A stretch of DNA of 64,000 nucleotides from Eretmocerus hayati (GCA_029851415.1 CM056744.1:56941797-57005796), one strand, 5' to 3'; positions 46,249-57,200 are shown, numbered from the stretch's first letter. The notes: generated by a model from the letters alone, not told the origin. Program-made: numbers and translations.

Positions 46249-48372
46249 CTAAAAATTCATTTCTCTTCCTGGTAGGGGGCATTTTGTGTGTATTTTGTTT
46301 AGGATGGGTATTTGAATGAGATATTCCACGAAACACTGATTAAATACCCAAATTTCATTGAATCGACCGTTCCATAGATATTTCTTAACCTGTGTGCAAG
46401 ACATTCCCATCAAAATGCTCGTGACATTATGAGCAAAATATACAAAGCCAGTATAATCAACGAAGTGAATATTCCTATGACTCATACATACAGAAAAATT
46501 GTAATCAATACCATCAATAGTCACATCGTTATAGCACAAGTAAGACTTATTCTTCGATTCATTTTCGAAATACGACTTACGGTTAAAGAACAAGTGTAGT
46601 GAGCCAAATTTGATGGACTTAGAGGAATCTAGTGTATGTGTGAAGTACAACATTTGTAATGCCATCTTTGTTACGATGGTTTGCAACAAATTCTTCGACG
46701 ATCTCGTTGACGTTGCCACATTTTTGATTGGCTGATGGAATGATTCGAATCGCATAGTCCAGTAACAAGTTGCAGGCCCGTTTTTTAATAAAATTGCAGG
46801 ATAGTGTATGAGGAAATGCATTTTTGGCTTAAGGCGACCATAAAATTCGATATACAGAGAGTTCATTTTTCGTATAAACTCTGCCAAAACGATGGCATCG
46901 GCTTTGATGAATCGAGGAGAGAGCAGAATATCCAGAATTTTTCTCAAGCAACGATACAACTTGTGATGAGCATCATCTTCTGGAATGAACTCGCCCATAA
47001 TCAGTTCAAAAAAAACGAACGAAAGTGAGAGCTTCAGAAGCAGACATTTTCAGTTTATCATGTTTCAATACTCGATCGGGTACTATTGTTGGAGGTTTGT
47101 TTAATGCTTCACTGGGCCCATAATTGAATGCAGCTACTTTTGCATTCAAGGTTTCTAAAGTGAAATACTCTTTGACATGAACGAATGTATAGATCAGATT
47201 GTGCATGACAAACATGCATACTCCCTCTAAAAAGTCATGCATAAGATCTACAGAAATATTTCCAGTGATGTGAAAATCATCTACATTGTGCAGAGTACAT
47301 TCTTCTTTAATACCTGTTTCGGAAGCGTTATTACGTTGCACGTCGTCATTATAATTTTGCCGTTTTCGTAATTTGTTTTCGTCCTCCATGCACAATTTTG
47401 ATGCTTCATCTTTTGAACATTTGCATATTCGACAGAAATAATGACTTATGAATGATTCGTTGAATCCGAAAATGGAGTTTACTCCTAGATTTTCTCCCAC
47501 GAATAACACGAGTTCAAATTTGACGTTCTTCACTACCCCGTTCACATCAATGTTTATACCGACACGGCTCAGAAAGTTCAATTCATCGATTAGTGTTTTG
47601 TATGCTCCTTTATTACTTGTGTTTTTCTTATCGGATGACCGGAAGAGCCCGTAAAATAAGATACGATTCATCGAAGCTGAAAGATGTGGTGGTAAACAAG
47701 CAAGCATAGCGTACATGGCTACAAATTTTTTGACTCCAGCATGAGCTCCAAGTGGATTACCACATTCTAATTCATTGCAGAAGACATATAAAGGTAGAAC
47801 AATTTTATTGAGACAAAGAGGAGCGTACTTGGATTTCCAAAGACTTCCTTGCAATATGCTTGAAATTATGTGAGTTTCACTGTTCAATCTCGTTATGTGA
47901 GTCATTATACTGTCGAATATGCCAGGAATTCCTAAGAACATCTTGAGGCTATTTTTCAATGGTATACATCTTCCATACAAGCTTTCCGGAGCAAGGACAA
48001 TTTCGTTCCCTACAATTTTCTCCTTGAAATGTGAACCTATAATGAATTCTGTTGATTTCGGAAGACCTGCTTTTTTGAAGTGAGTGAATCGCTTAGATTC
48101 GGTATTCATTTCATCGCAGATTGCGCTATGTTTCTCAAAGCATTTTTCTATGTCTTTGCGAGCCCCAGCAGATATATTTTCTCTAGCCAAGATTTCAAAA
48201 ATATCTGATTTGAGTGAAGGCAAAAAAGTCTTTTTAAGGAAATCGTCAATGAATGAAACAACGGAGTCAACGAGATTTCTCGGTAGGTTGGGATCAGCGG
48301 GAAGTTTTAAGAAAAAAGTGAGTAGGACATTGAAAATGAGCGCATACTCCATCTCTAATCTTGGATTCAGAA
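46249..48372 (-). pseudogene. CMC/EnSpm-like DDE transposase (ORF2), one frameshift
   Basis: About 705 codons on the minus strand, starting at a splice acceptor (TTTTTTAG|TTCTG at 48373). Visible landmarks in order: PRNLVDSVVSFIDDF; FVGENLGVNSIFGFNESF; the zinc-type cysteines CRICKCSKDEASKLC; ISVDLMHDFLEGV, the DxxH box with the second acidic residue; then, after the frame break, PKMHFLIHYPAILLKNGPA and MRFESFHQPIK with the last Glu. This order is that of EnSpm/CACTA-like transposases common in insects, fish and Hydra. The only break is at 46998-47008, in a run of eight T, where one extra T ends the frame; it could be a sequencing error. The first catalytic position reads GEN, where I recall GDN in relatives. 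No N-terminal zinc-finger exon was found. Confidence 0.75.
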
Positions 48373-48396
48373 CTAAAAAATAGAAGAGTTACTAAT

Positions 48397-48782
48397 TCAG
48401 CTCTGATCCATAGGTGTGGTTTCATCAGAACTTCTCGAATCTGATTGGATTGTAGAATCCCCGGGATTCTTCCGGATCATTTGAACAAAATCCTCGACGT
48501 TAGCGTTTGATTTGTAAGGCTCCAGTCCGTTTACCAATAAGTCAATGGTAGACCATGCAAACTCAGTCACTGCCGGGAAATTCTTTGTGGCAACCAGGCA
48601 TTTGTAGCAAGTTTCTACTGCTTCTATAGGGTCATTGAATGAGTATTGGAATCCATTCACTATGAGGAAGAATTCCACATTAGGCAGCTGACCACAGCAA
48701 ATCAAGTGGGGTGGACTTGCTGGTTGTAACTTTTGAGCCACTGTTCATGGGACTCTCTGATTGTTTGCTTTTTTCTAGAACC
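48397..48782 (-). CDS. last exon of transposon ORF1 (accessory protein)
   Basis: Open on the minus strand from 48741 to the stop at 48397. It includes PNVEFFLIVNGFQYSF, IEAVETCYKCL and FAWSTIDLLVNGLE, the C-terminal signature of a protein that accompanies EnSpm-like transposases. The likely acceptor is GATTGCAG at 48783-48790, but the frame entered there leads into a stop and reaches the conserved frame only across a C4 run near 48709, suggesting a lost base. The stop lies only 24 nt before the ORF2 acceptor, so ORF2 is either a separate gene or an alternative terminal exon. Confidence 0.55.
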
Positions 48783-49111
48783 CTGCAATCGAAAAATATG
48801 ACAGTTGTAATAGGTAGCAAGTTAGATCGACAACAACATATTTCATCAAAGAGCTATGTAGGATCGTATGACGTGTTTACGAGGGAGAGAATCAGTTTAA
48901 CTCACCTCTACATGAAGTATGAAACAATCAGAGATCTTTTGTTTTTTCAAACATTCAGGTTTTTCATTTCCGATTTTTTTTCATTTTTTCAAAACTTTTG
49001 GACTGAAAGATATCAAGAACAGAGCGAGTATGCCATCATAACCTGGAAAAGAATTGCCGTTGATACTAGAATTGTTATAATGACCCAATATCCTTGAATT
49101 CCAGTGCTTAC

Positions 49112-49241
49112 CACGATTCAGTAGATTTTTATTCTTCAACAAGAACTGGCGAATTTCCACACATTTTGATGTTCCACAGTGTTTTACAATGCTTGTGGAC
49201 AATTCTGGCCAAGATGTCGAGAGAAAATCGTTATAATTCAA
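49112..49241 (-). CDS. ORF1 exon, upstream boundary unresolved
   Basis: The frame reads NYNDFLSTSWPELSTSIV and later VEIRQFLLKNKNLLN, ending at a good donor CGTG|GTAAGC (49111/49110). Upstream, an in-frame TAA at 49257-49259 precedes any usable AG in phase with the previous exon. The later acceptor TTGGCCAG would give the wrong phase. Either a lesion or an unusual junction is present. Confidence 0.45.
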
Positions 49242-49372
49242 TGATTTGTCAATTTTTTACGCCACAATCAAACTGTCAATATTTGTTTTAAGTCATTCTT
49301 CAACTGGGAATAGGAAACAATTAGAGACTTGGACCTTTAATGAGCATGTTTTATATGTCGAGGAATTCTTAC

Positions 49373-49572
49373 CAAAATGAGTACCAATGACTCTATGAAA
49401 CATGGAAAAGTATTGAAGTACTTTTGTAGCGTCACCGGCTTTTTTTTCTTATGGGGTGTGAGTAAGCCCATCTGCTTGAAATAAGCAAGTGCCCAGTCTA
49501 AGATGACGTCATTCTCTGCATACTTCTCAGCATGATATGGACTAGTTATCCTCGCGAGTGCCTGGGATTCAT
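49373..49572 (-). CDS. ORF1 exon, 200 nt
   Basis: Acceptor TTTCCAG at 49579-49573 and donor TTTTG|GTAAGAA at 49373/49372. It reads ESQALARITSPYHAEK, then NDVILDWALAYFKQMG and YFNTFPCFIES. Its two leading bases complete an Asp codon with the single trailing base of the preceding exon, so splice phases agree. Good exon by signals, phase and composition. Confidence 0.7.
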
Positions 49573-49677
49573 CTGGAAATTTTATTCAAAGTTCAGAGTC
49601 TCCCATGAATGTATGGACAGTAACTTCAGTTAGAGTCCTCCCTCCCAGACACCGTACAGACTAGGTGTAGATAATAC

Positions 49678-49934
49678 CTGTTTCAGAGCTCTGAGTATGA
49701 GTATCAACAACGGTTCGAGTTTCTTCTTCTAATTCCGACTCGTCACCAATATCAAAACTACAGAGATAATAATACCTTCTGCGCCTGACATAGAAAAAGT
49801 AAATATATCCTCTGGGTCCCACGTGTTGTCCCTCTAAGTTCGTATATGCCACCTCGAACACAACCCTTTGTTTTTGATACGGGAACAGTACAAGGAACTG
49901 AGATTTAATCCTCAAAAAAACGTCTCTCGTTATC
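49678..49934 (-). CDS. ORF1 exon, 257 nt
   Basis: Acceptor TTTGCAG|GATAAC and donor ACAG|GTATTA. It reads KSQFLVLFPYQKQRVVFEVA, then GPRGYIYFFYVRRRRYY and an acidic tail ESELEEETRT. A PRG-containing basic segment of this kind follows an FP motif in the companion proteins of EnSpm-like elements. Phase is 1 in and 1 out, matching both neighbours. Confidence 0.7.
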
Positions 49935-50247
49935 CTGCAAAGTGTATGAAAACAAATGGATAACTTTGAGAAGGATGTTTCATTATCATACCAGTACCGA
50001 AACTAGACGTGAAACTGATTCAAAAAGAGAGGAAAAGTATCATGCATCATGACTAAATCAATTTATGCAGGCAAATTATTACACTTTCTTCTATCTACAT
50101 CATGCGTCTTGCTAGTCGAAAATGTATGGTGAATGCGTCGAGAATGTTTTGTGTGGGAATATTCATGACGTTAGGATGTTGAAGAGATTGAAAGAGATGG
50201 AAAAAATGAATCTAGTGTTAGAGAAAAAGAGATGCGGGATAACTTAC

Positions 50248-50398
50248 TCAAAGTATAAATCAGGGTCTAAGTAATGTTCGATAATGATTTTCTTCAAACC
50301 TCCCTCGTCGAAATAACCGTCTTTTTTATATCTTCTGAGTATTGCTTTACCCTCTTTGGTGCTATATAATAATATAAAAAGCTCATTGTTCTCATATT
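50248..50398 (-). CDS. ORF1 exon, 151 nt
   Basis: Acceptor TTTGTTTCCAG|AATATG and donor TTTGA|GTAAGTT. It reads ENNELFILLYSTKEGKAILR and RYKKDGYFDEGGLKKIIIEH, a short conserved helical segment (G..IL..Y...G...) typical of these proteins. Two leading and two trailing bases fit the exons on both sides. Confidence 0.7.
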
Positions 50399-50479
50399 CT
50401 GGAAACAAACGCGTATTATAATATCAAGAGAAAACAGGGGAATAAGAGGCATGTGCAATATGTGAAATGGGTATAAGAC

Positions 50480-50683
50480 CTCCTTTCAAAAATTCACAGC
50501 AGTTGCTGTTTTTCCTAAATATTATGGTTCCATTCGGTGCGGTGACTTGAGAAGTTTGACTTGCTGCAGAACCATTATTTGTCAACTCAGTCCTACTTCG
50601 ATCAATACTATCATCTGGAATTCCTGATGGGCTAGTGGTTAAGTTGTCGCTCTCCAAAATTTCATTCACCACTACAACTTCGG
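50480..50683 (-). CDS. ORF1 exon, 204 nt, Ser/Thr-rich linker
   Basis: Acceptor CCTCCGTAG at 50692-50684 and donor GGAG|GTCTTA. It reads VVVVNEILESDNLTTSPSG, a polar linker, then TIIFRKNSNCCEFLKG. Phase 1 out joins the AA of the next exon into a Glu codon. The donor is weaker than its neighbours. Confidence 0.6.
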
Positions 50684-50818
50684 CTACGGAGGGAAAATGG
50701 AGCGCAGAATTGCATGTGCATTAGGATATCATGGCGTATGATAGTTTAGGAGGAGATGTATTGATTCAGGAAGTGAAGAAAGGAATGGCCAATGAGGATG
50801 ACTAATGTGTATTATCAC

Positions 50819-50893
50819 CGGGTAACATTTTGACGCATTGGAAAAAGTGCTCCACACAATCAAATGCCTCAGTGCTGTTGATTCGGAACTTCT
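50819..50893 (-). CDS. ORF1 exon, 75 nt; first exon not found
   Basis: Acceptor CAATTTAG at 50901-50894 and donor CCCG|GTGATA. It reads KFRINSTEAFDCVEHFFQ and ends CVKMLP. Phase agrees with the following exon (G plus CC gives Ala). The two leading bases require an upstream exon, which I could not identify between 50900 and 51700. Confidence 0.5.
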
Positions 50894-51748
50894 CTAAATT
50901 GACAGAATGAGATCACAATTCAACACATTTCACACTCAAAATTCAAATCTAATCGAAATATACAACACACGTATCAATACTGGATGATTCGGGAGTCTAT
51001 GAGAAAAGATGAAAATCGCACTTCCTGTCAATATGGTACCACCATATACTTTCTCTAACGGAGAGATGGATGGAATAGAGTTCTCGTATCCTAAAATTCT
51101 AAGATGGAAGTTCAGAGAATATGATATTGTACCAGGAAGTGAGGAAAAGTACGCTAAACAAAACTAGATCCCATGTCCATAAACAGGTGAGAGTATGGTT
51201 TTCACTTAATGTATAGAGTTTTGTACTTCCCGACACCACAACTCTATGCATCTGTATTATAACTGAAATGATCCATTATTGTCTCCACATAATGTCTACA
51301 GAGGATGAACGAATTGGTAAGAATTCTTGTATGACGTCACCGATGAGCTGATCTATTCTCGGTGAAGATTTCGGAATATCGCGCTCGGAATAAGTTGAAT
51401 GAGCAGTAGTGAAGAGGATGATCGTATTAGTTCTATCACAAGTGGACATTCAATCAGACTCTGACATCCAACTCAAAAAGCTTATATAGAACATATATTA
51501 TTGGGATTCGATATTAGACAAATTCAGAGATGCTAAGCGATTACGTGGATGCGGCGGTTGTTGAGTAACAATTGAAAGGAAAACTCGAGAAGTATTCATC
51601 TTTTACATGAGCAATGCAGCGCATGTTTAGCGTCAGTCTCATGATGATTAGGGCGTTATAGAGCACCGTAAGCTGGGCCGTGCGTGGACATGTGTGAAAA
51701 TGTATGAAGGATACAGGGGCCCTGCAGCTCAAGTGGGAATCTCCCGGC
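50894..51748. other. no gene recognised; likely holds the missing 5' end of ORF1
   Basis: AT-rich. GT/AG signals are present but no coding block with matching phase was convincing. Confidence 0.4.
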
Positions 51749-51785
51749 AGCGTATGTACATCAGGAGGAAATAGAATGGAGGATT
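51749..51785 (+). repeat. left edge of the satellite array, split by the gypsy element
   Basis: ACATCAGGAGGAAATAGAATG matches the satellite phase ACATCAGAAGGAAATAGAATG (differences included), and the satellite continues after the insertion at 59221 with TTTTTTTGTCAGACTAAC. Sequence further left is not clearly satellite. Confidence 0.7.
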
Positions 51786-51929
51786 TGACGTGCGCATCGC
51801 ACTCATATTTTTAATAAATACTTGCGTCTTGATTCAACCTTAGGCCGAATGTATGCATGAGAAAACGATTTCAAAAACAACGTCATAAATTCAAAAGGGA
51901 TTATAAACTCATAAAATCCGGTACATCCA

Positions 51930-52071
51930 CAGATCCGCAGATCCGCAGATCCACAGATCCGCAGATCCACCGATCCTCAGATCCGCAGATCCACCGATCC
52001 GCGGATCCACGAATCATCAGATCTGCAGATCCACAGATCCACGTATCTTCAGATCTGCAGATATTGCCGAC
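51930..52071 (+). repeat. tandem CAGATCCGC-type repeats in U3
   Basis: About 14 tandem variants of CAGATCCGC / CAGATCCAC directly upstream of the TATA box, present identically in the 3' LTR at 58310-58451. The position suggests an enhancer-like array, probably of variable copy number. Confidence 0.8.
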
Positions 52072-52078
52072 CCGCGCC

Positions 52079-52117
52079 TATATAAAGCCGAGCCCTCCTG
52101 GCTCAGCATGCTCAGTT
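52079..52117 (+). promoter_or_regulatory. gypsy LTR core promoter
   Basis: TATATAAAG followed by arthropod initiator TCAGTT, with the initiator A about 33 nt after the TATAAA start. The transcription start is inferred at about 52114. Confidence 0.7.
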
Positions 52118-52498
52118 TTGCTCAAGCTATCACGAAGGCTAGGCCTCCACGGTCATTCGTTCACGTAAAATCGCTTACCAAAAGCCGCGCCACCAGGCCC
52201 GTCGGCCCTTCGACCCGACGACCTACGGCCCTACGTCATCCGGCCACCGCGATGGCCGCGATCCACTCAGTGCGCTCTTAATCAGTGTAACCCAGCATGG
52301 ACGAATATGTGTGTGTGTTTGTGGTGTTCCGCGCATCGGCAGCTGCGGCACAATTCGAATTTAAAACAGTGCGTCTAATTCGTATACCGGTGCCCGCTCC
52401 CGCTCACACAGAACCTTCTACCCGGTTATAGTGACTATATACTCTTTCGGAACCGAGTGCCGCATTATATCACGGAGTGCCAATCCGAGGTGCCAACA

Positions 52499-52678
52499 AT
52501 GGAACGGGACGCCCCTTCTGGTGTTTCCAAAGCTCAGTATAGTGAAAACCCGTGCGGTATGTGCGAAGCTCGCAAGCTCGCGCGTCTTGGAGCCTTGATG
52601 GCTGCTCCGTCTAGCCGTTCGGCCACTGGGCCCTCGAGTCAACCTAAGACATCCAAAGGCACTCCGCGCCGACAGTAA
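52499..52678 (+). CDS. 59-codon upstream ORF in the LTR leader
   Basis: ATG at 52499 in context AACAATGG opens MERDAPSGVSKAQYS to a stop before 52679, within the transcribed part of the LTR and ahead of gag. It is present in both LTRs; one of the two LTR differences falls in its third codon. It may only be a leader frame that tunes gag translation. No homology recognised. Confidence 0.3.
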   Translation: MERDAPSGVSKAQYSENPCGMCEARKLARLGALMAAPSSRSATGPSSQPKTSKGTPRRQ

Positions 52679-52843
52679 AATCATTTTTGCCTTGCTAACT
52701 CCGTTCCATCGTCGCTTCACGACCTAAGCACGATCAATTTCTAGGCAACGAACCACACGGTCCCGTTGTCATTGGCAGGTGCACGTGAATAGTGTCTCAC
52801 ACGAACGACATTCATTCACTGCACAAGTCGGGTACTGTCAATT

Positions 52844-52861
52844 TGGCGCCCAACGTGGGGC
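52844..52861 (+). other. gypsy primer binding site
   Basis: TGGCGCCCAACGTGGGGC begins three bases after the 5' LTR, a sequence widely used as the tRNA-complementary site in Ty3/gypsy elements. Confidence 0.85.
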
Positions 52862-52919
52862 CACGAGGTTTTGATCAATTCCTCGATCGGCATCGGAAGG
52901 TGCGAGAATCCACGACCTA

Positions 52920-54281
52920 ATGAGCCACGTGCCCAAAACGCCGCCTGCGTCACGCCGCACCAGGCAGGCAGCACCAAGTACTTCTGGGAGTACTGAAACA
53001 CCCAGTGGCGCTCAACATCAACCAAGACGGACAACACAAGCAGCACAGGCTCCAGCTTCTCCACGACAGCTGCGCCACCACTCACTCGGAAGACCCTTGA
53101 TCGCTCCAGTACCGGACGACTTGCCTGAAATTCAAGGTGCCGCATCCCTTGAAGCTCAGCAGCACGGTGCCAGCGCAGAGATCCAAGCCGCTCTCCGCCA
53201 GCCGGTGGACGTCGCACAGCTAGAAGTTGTCGAAGCCAATCTTCAGCTTGCCGTCGACGCACACAATCGCGAGGAACTCCTCGTCATACAAGAACCAACC
53301 AACGCAGTAGCTCCAGCGTCCGACGTCGCGGAGCCAGCTGCCGTACCAGCACCAGTCAGCAAAGCAGTCAACCCCGGCGACCTCGTCGCCGAGCAGCGCG
53401 ACGAAATCGAACCTGCGGAGCACCCTGCTTCGGAGCAACCCGCAAACCCGGGCGCAGCAGCGCCCCAACCAGCAGTCATCCAACAAGCAGCGGATCCTGC
53501 TGACATCGTACGCTCGAGCATGGAAGGTATGCGTGACATGTTCCGCCAATTGGCCGGAACCCCTCTTACTCCGCCCGACTATTCTGGGGCGGAGCACGAA
53601 GATCCTCACCGATTCTTGCAGAAATGCGAAGAGCATTTCTGTAAACTCGGAACTGATGAGGCCTTCCGCGTACAAATTGCGGAGCGCGCCTTGAAGGGGG
53701 ACGCATCAAAATGGTGGACCTGCTACAAGGACGTCATCACGGACTGGGCGAAGTTCAAGGAACTCCTGCTGGCCCGGTTCGATTCCACCCAACTCAAACT
53801 GAAGCTGAAGGTTAAGCTGTACGGCCAGCCGCAGGGGGAACGAGAGGAAGTGGGCGTCTTCATCGAGAAACGTCATCTTCTCGCCCGGCGCCTGCTACCA
53901 ACGGCAACAGAAGAGGAGATGGTCGCCCTGCTCATGGAGGCGATGCGAGGATCCCTCCGTAAGCACCTTCGGGGGAACCCGCCAACCACCGTCGGCGAGC
54001 TCCTCTCTAGAGCCACCGAGCTGGAGTTGGACGAAGCAACGGAGCAGTCTGCTAGGAAACCAACTCTAAGCGGCAACACCAAGCCGAATACCCCGTTCGT
54101 GCCCAAGCGCGCCGTGCGGGAATTCCGAGAGGTAAATGGTGAAAAAATACCCAAATGTGATTTTTGCCCAGGTTTCCACTGGCACCGCGACTGTCCGAGT
54201 CGCCGAACGCGTCCGGAAAACGGACCCGGGGCGACGAGCAGCGCGGGCACTCCCGCTCCGGGAACAGCAGCCCAGCAGTAA
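52920..54281 (+). CDS. gag: Gag of the gypsy element
   Basis: 453 codons from ATG at 52920. Residues 1-200 form a Pro/Ala/Gln-rich, low-complexity N-terminus. Residues ~205-310 carry the retrotransposon capsid pattern (FRQLAGTPLTPPDYSG, HRFLQKCEEHFCKLG, ASKWWTCYKDVITDWAKFK, LLARFDST). A single nucleic-acid-binding knuckle, CDFCPGFHWHRDC at ~413-425, has unusual spacing for a CCHC. The C-terminal tail is Gly/Ala/Thr-rich. It forms the particle that packages element RNA. It overlaps pol, which lies one frame back. Confidence 0.9.
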   Translation: MSHVPKTPPASRRTRQAAPSTSGSTETPSGAQHQPRRTTQAAQAPASPRQLRHHSLGRPLIAPVPDDLPEIQGAASLEAQQHGASAEIQAALRQPVDVAQLEVVEANLQLAVDAHNREELLVIQEPTNAVAPASDVAEPAAVPAPVSKAVNPGDLVAEQRDEIEPAEHPASEQPANPGAAAPQPAVIQQAADPADIVRSSMEGMRDMFRQLAGTPLTPPDYSGAEHEDPHRFLQKCEEHFCKLGTDEAFRVQIAERALKGDASKWWTCYKDVITDWAKFKELLLARFDSTQLKLKLKVKLYGQPQGEREEVGVFIEKRHLLARRLLPTATEEEMVALLMEAMRGSLRKHLRGNPPTTVGELLSRATELELDEATEQSARKPTLSGNTKPNTPFVPKRAVREFREVNGEKIPKCDFCPGFHWHRDCPSRRTRPENGPGATSSAGTPAPGTAAQQ

Positions 54282-57200
54282 GCGTCGCAACGGCCGACGC
54301 GACCGGCCTCCTGGTGGCATCCCTCAAGGTCAACATCGGCGGACACCTCGTCAATGCTCTTCTTGATTCCGCCGCATCGGACAACTTTATCTCGAGTAAA
54401 ATTGTCTCGGCGGGAGAAATACGACCATTCTCAGAACCCAGGAGCGCCAAGCTCGCTCAAGACGATGTGGAAATGGACCTGCAAGGAACGTGCTCGCTGC
54501 CTATTCACGTAGCAGACTTCCAGGGTCAAGCCACGTTCCTCGTCGCCAAGCACCTGCGCGCACGGGCCATCCTCGGGCGCAGGTGGCTCAAGGAAAACAA
54601 AGTTCTCCACGACCATAGCTTAGACTGCATATACGTCGGCACCGAACGACGCACACGGATATTCTTGGGGAGGGTCCCCCGAGAACTATCCAGCCAGCAG
54701 CATCAGCAACTGTGGGAGCAGGTGGACCACGGTTTTCCAGCGGAATACGTCGATGCGTTCAAGGCCATCATCCTACGCCACTGGAAGGTTTTCGACGAAT
54801 CAGGACCCCTGGCAAGGACGCCCTTCATCATGCACGACATCAAGGTGACGAACCACAAGCCTTTTAAAATCCCTCCGTATAGGTACTCCGCCGAGAAGAA
54901 GCGAGCCATCAGCGAGCTCGTCAAGCAGATGCTCGCCGACGGAGTCATCAGCGCAAGGTCATCCCCGTACTCTTCGCCCATCGTCTTGGTACCGAAACAT
55001 GACGGGACGTTTCGATTCTGCGTGGACTTCAGGGGCATCAACAGCATCACCGAAGACGCGGCCCAGCCAAACCCGGTGATACACGAGGTGCTCAAGGAAA
55101 TTGGCGGAGCCAAATACTATACGGTCATCGACCTACGAAAGTGCTACTGGCAGATACCACTCACCGAGGAATCACGGCAATACACCGCTTTCTGCACACC
55201 GGATGGAGGCCAATACGTGTTCAACGTCGCCGCCTTCGGACTCAAGAACTCCGGACGCACGTGCAACCAACTCATCGGTAAGGAGGTTCTGCTGGGGTAT
55301 GTGGGAAAGTTTTGTCTCAACTTTCAGGATGACGTCGTCGTGTACTCCAACACGTATGAGGAACACCTCACGCACGTCGCCCTAGTTCTCGAACGACTCG
55401 AGACATACGGACTCGTCTGCGCCTTGCCAAAGTGTGAGTTTGGAAAAACACAAGTGTCCTTCCTGGGCCACGTAGTCTCCGACAAGCACAACGAGGCAAA
55501 GACCGAACACGTCCGAGCGGTGCTGGAATCTCATGCGCCACGAAACAAGAAGGAGCTCCAGAAGTTTCTGGGGATATGCGGATGGCTGCGCGAGTACATT
55601 CCAGGCTTCGCCACCATCGCCGCCCCAATGACGGAGTTATTGAAGAAAAACAAATCCTGGAGATGGACGGAAGCCGCTCAGCACGCCATGGACCGGTTAA
55701 GGGAGGAGTTCAAGAACCCCCTGAAGCTCCATCGTCCCCGGGCGGGAGAGGTCCTCTACTTGCAGACCGACGCCTGCGACGTCGGCATGGGAGCTGTCCT
55801 GTATCACCAAGGTGCAGATGGCCAACGAGAGGTGATCTCGTACGCTTCCGCGAAGTTCACACCGACGGAAAAAGCTTACCACTCCAACGAGAAGGAATGC
55901 CTCGCCGTCGTGTGGGCCCTTAAGAAGTACAAACATCTCCTCGAGGACAACTGCTTCACGCTTCGAACCGACAACAAAGCCCTCACCTGGCTAGACAAAG
56001 TCAAGGACGAGAGAGGTAAATTAACACGGTGGGCCATGTTCCTCCGACGCTTCAGTTTCAGGATCGAGCACGTACCAGGCAAGGAAAACGAGTTGCCAGA
56101 CGCACTCTCGCGCTTCCCGGGGGATGGGGTATTCGTCGACTCCGAGAACGACTACGACGCCCTCGCTCCTCCCGTAAGCCAATCCTTGGAAGACGACGTA
56201 GTGCTCGCAAACGTGGACTGCGGCACCCTAGAGGACGTGATCCGCCAAGCGCAAGACGACACCGAACATCTACCCAGCGGACCAGACTGGGAGATGCGCA
56301 ATGGCCTCCTGTGGTTCATACGCGATCCCGACTGCCCCAGACTCTACGTACCGGAAGCAGCTCGAGATGACGTGCTCCAGTTCTATCACAGGGACCCGCT
56401 GGCCGGACATCCCGGCATGAAGGAGACATTGCAGCAAGTCCGAGACCGATACTACTGGCCCAAGCTACGCAACGACGTGCGCCAATACGTACGAGTCTGC
56501 ACCGACTGCAATCTCACCAAGGCTGCAAGACCGACGACTCACGGAACCTTATCGCCTCGTCAACCACAACGCCCGTGGGAGGTAATCGCCGTCGACTTCA
56601 TGGGATATTATCCTAGGACTCCACGCGGCAAGAAGCACATTCTGGTGGCCACAGATGTCTTCTCCCGATGGACCGAAGCGTTTCCAGTCGCGTCGTCATC
56701 TACCGAGGTAACCATGAGTACTCTCGAATCCGAAGTTTTCCAGAGATGGGGATATCCGTCGGTCATCATCTGCGACAACGGACCCCAATTCCGCAGCACC
56801 CAGTGGGCCAAATGGTGCGAGAAGCACCAAATCGCAGTGTGGACCACCCCTGCGTACATGCCACGTGCGAATCCCACGGAACGGCGTAATCAAGAGATCA
56901 AGAAGGGACTCCGACTGGCCCTTCACTCTCAACGTAACCAGAACAATTGGGACCTCCAATTACCACGCATCCTCTTCTCAATGCGCAGGAAGAAGAATGC
57001 AGCAACAGGTTTTTCTCCAAGCGAACTACTCCTGGGAAGAAACCTCGCTCGACCGGGCGAAACACCAGCCGAGGACCTCGGAGACCGAGAGGACCTCATC
57101 CGACGTGCTCAGGAAAACCAAGCACGTTACACCGACCCACCAGCAGCCGAGCCCGCCAGATTCCACGTGGGAGATCGGGTATACATCAAGTCACACCCTC

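Larger units (their letters stand above)
51786..52840 (+). repeat. 5' LTR of the gypsy element
   Basis: U3 contains a 9-10-bp tandem repeat (51930-52071), then TATATAAAG at 52079-52087 and an initiator TCAGTT at 52112-52117. The rest is GC-rich R/U5 ending GGGTACTGTCA. An AATAAA occurs only near the start of the LTR (51811-51816), upstream of the inferred start site. Confidence 0.9.

Noticed and set aside
52816..54450. Long minus-strand frames (up to 157 codons) opposite gag and pol
   Set aside because: They are antisense shadows of GC-rich gag/pol codons and carry no family features.
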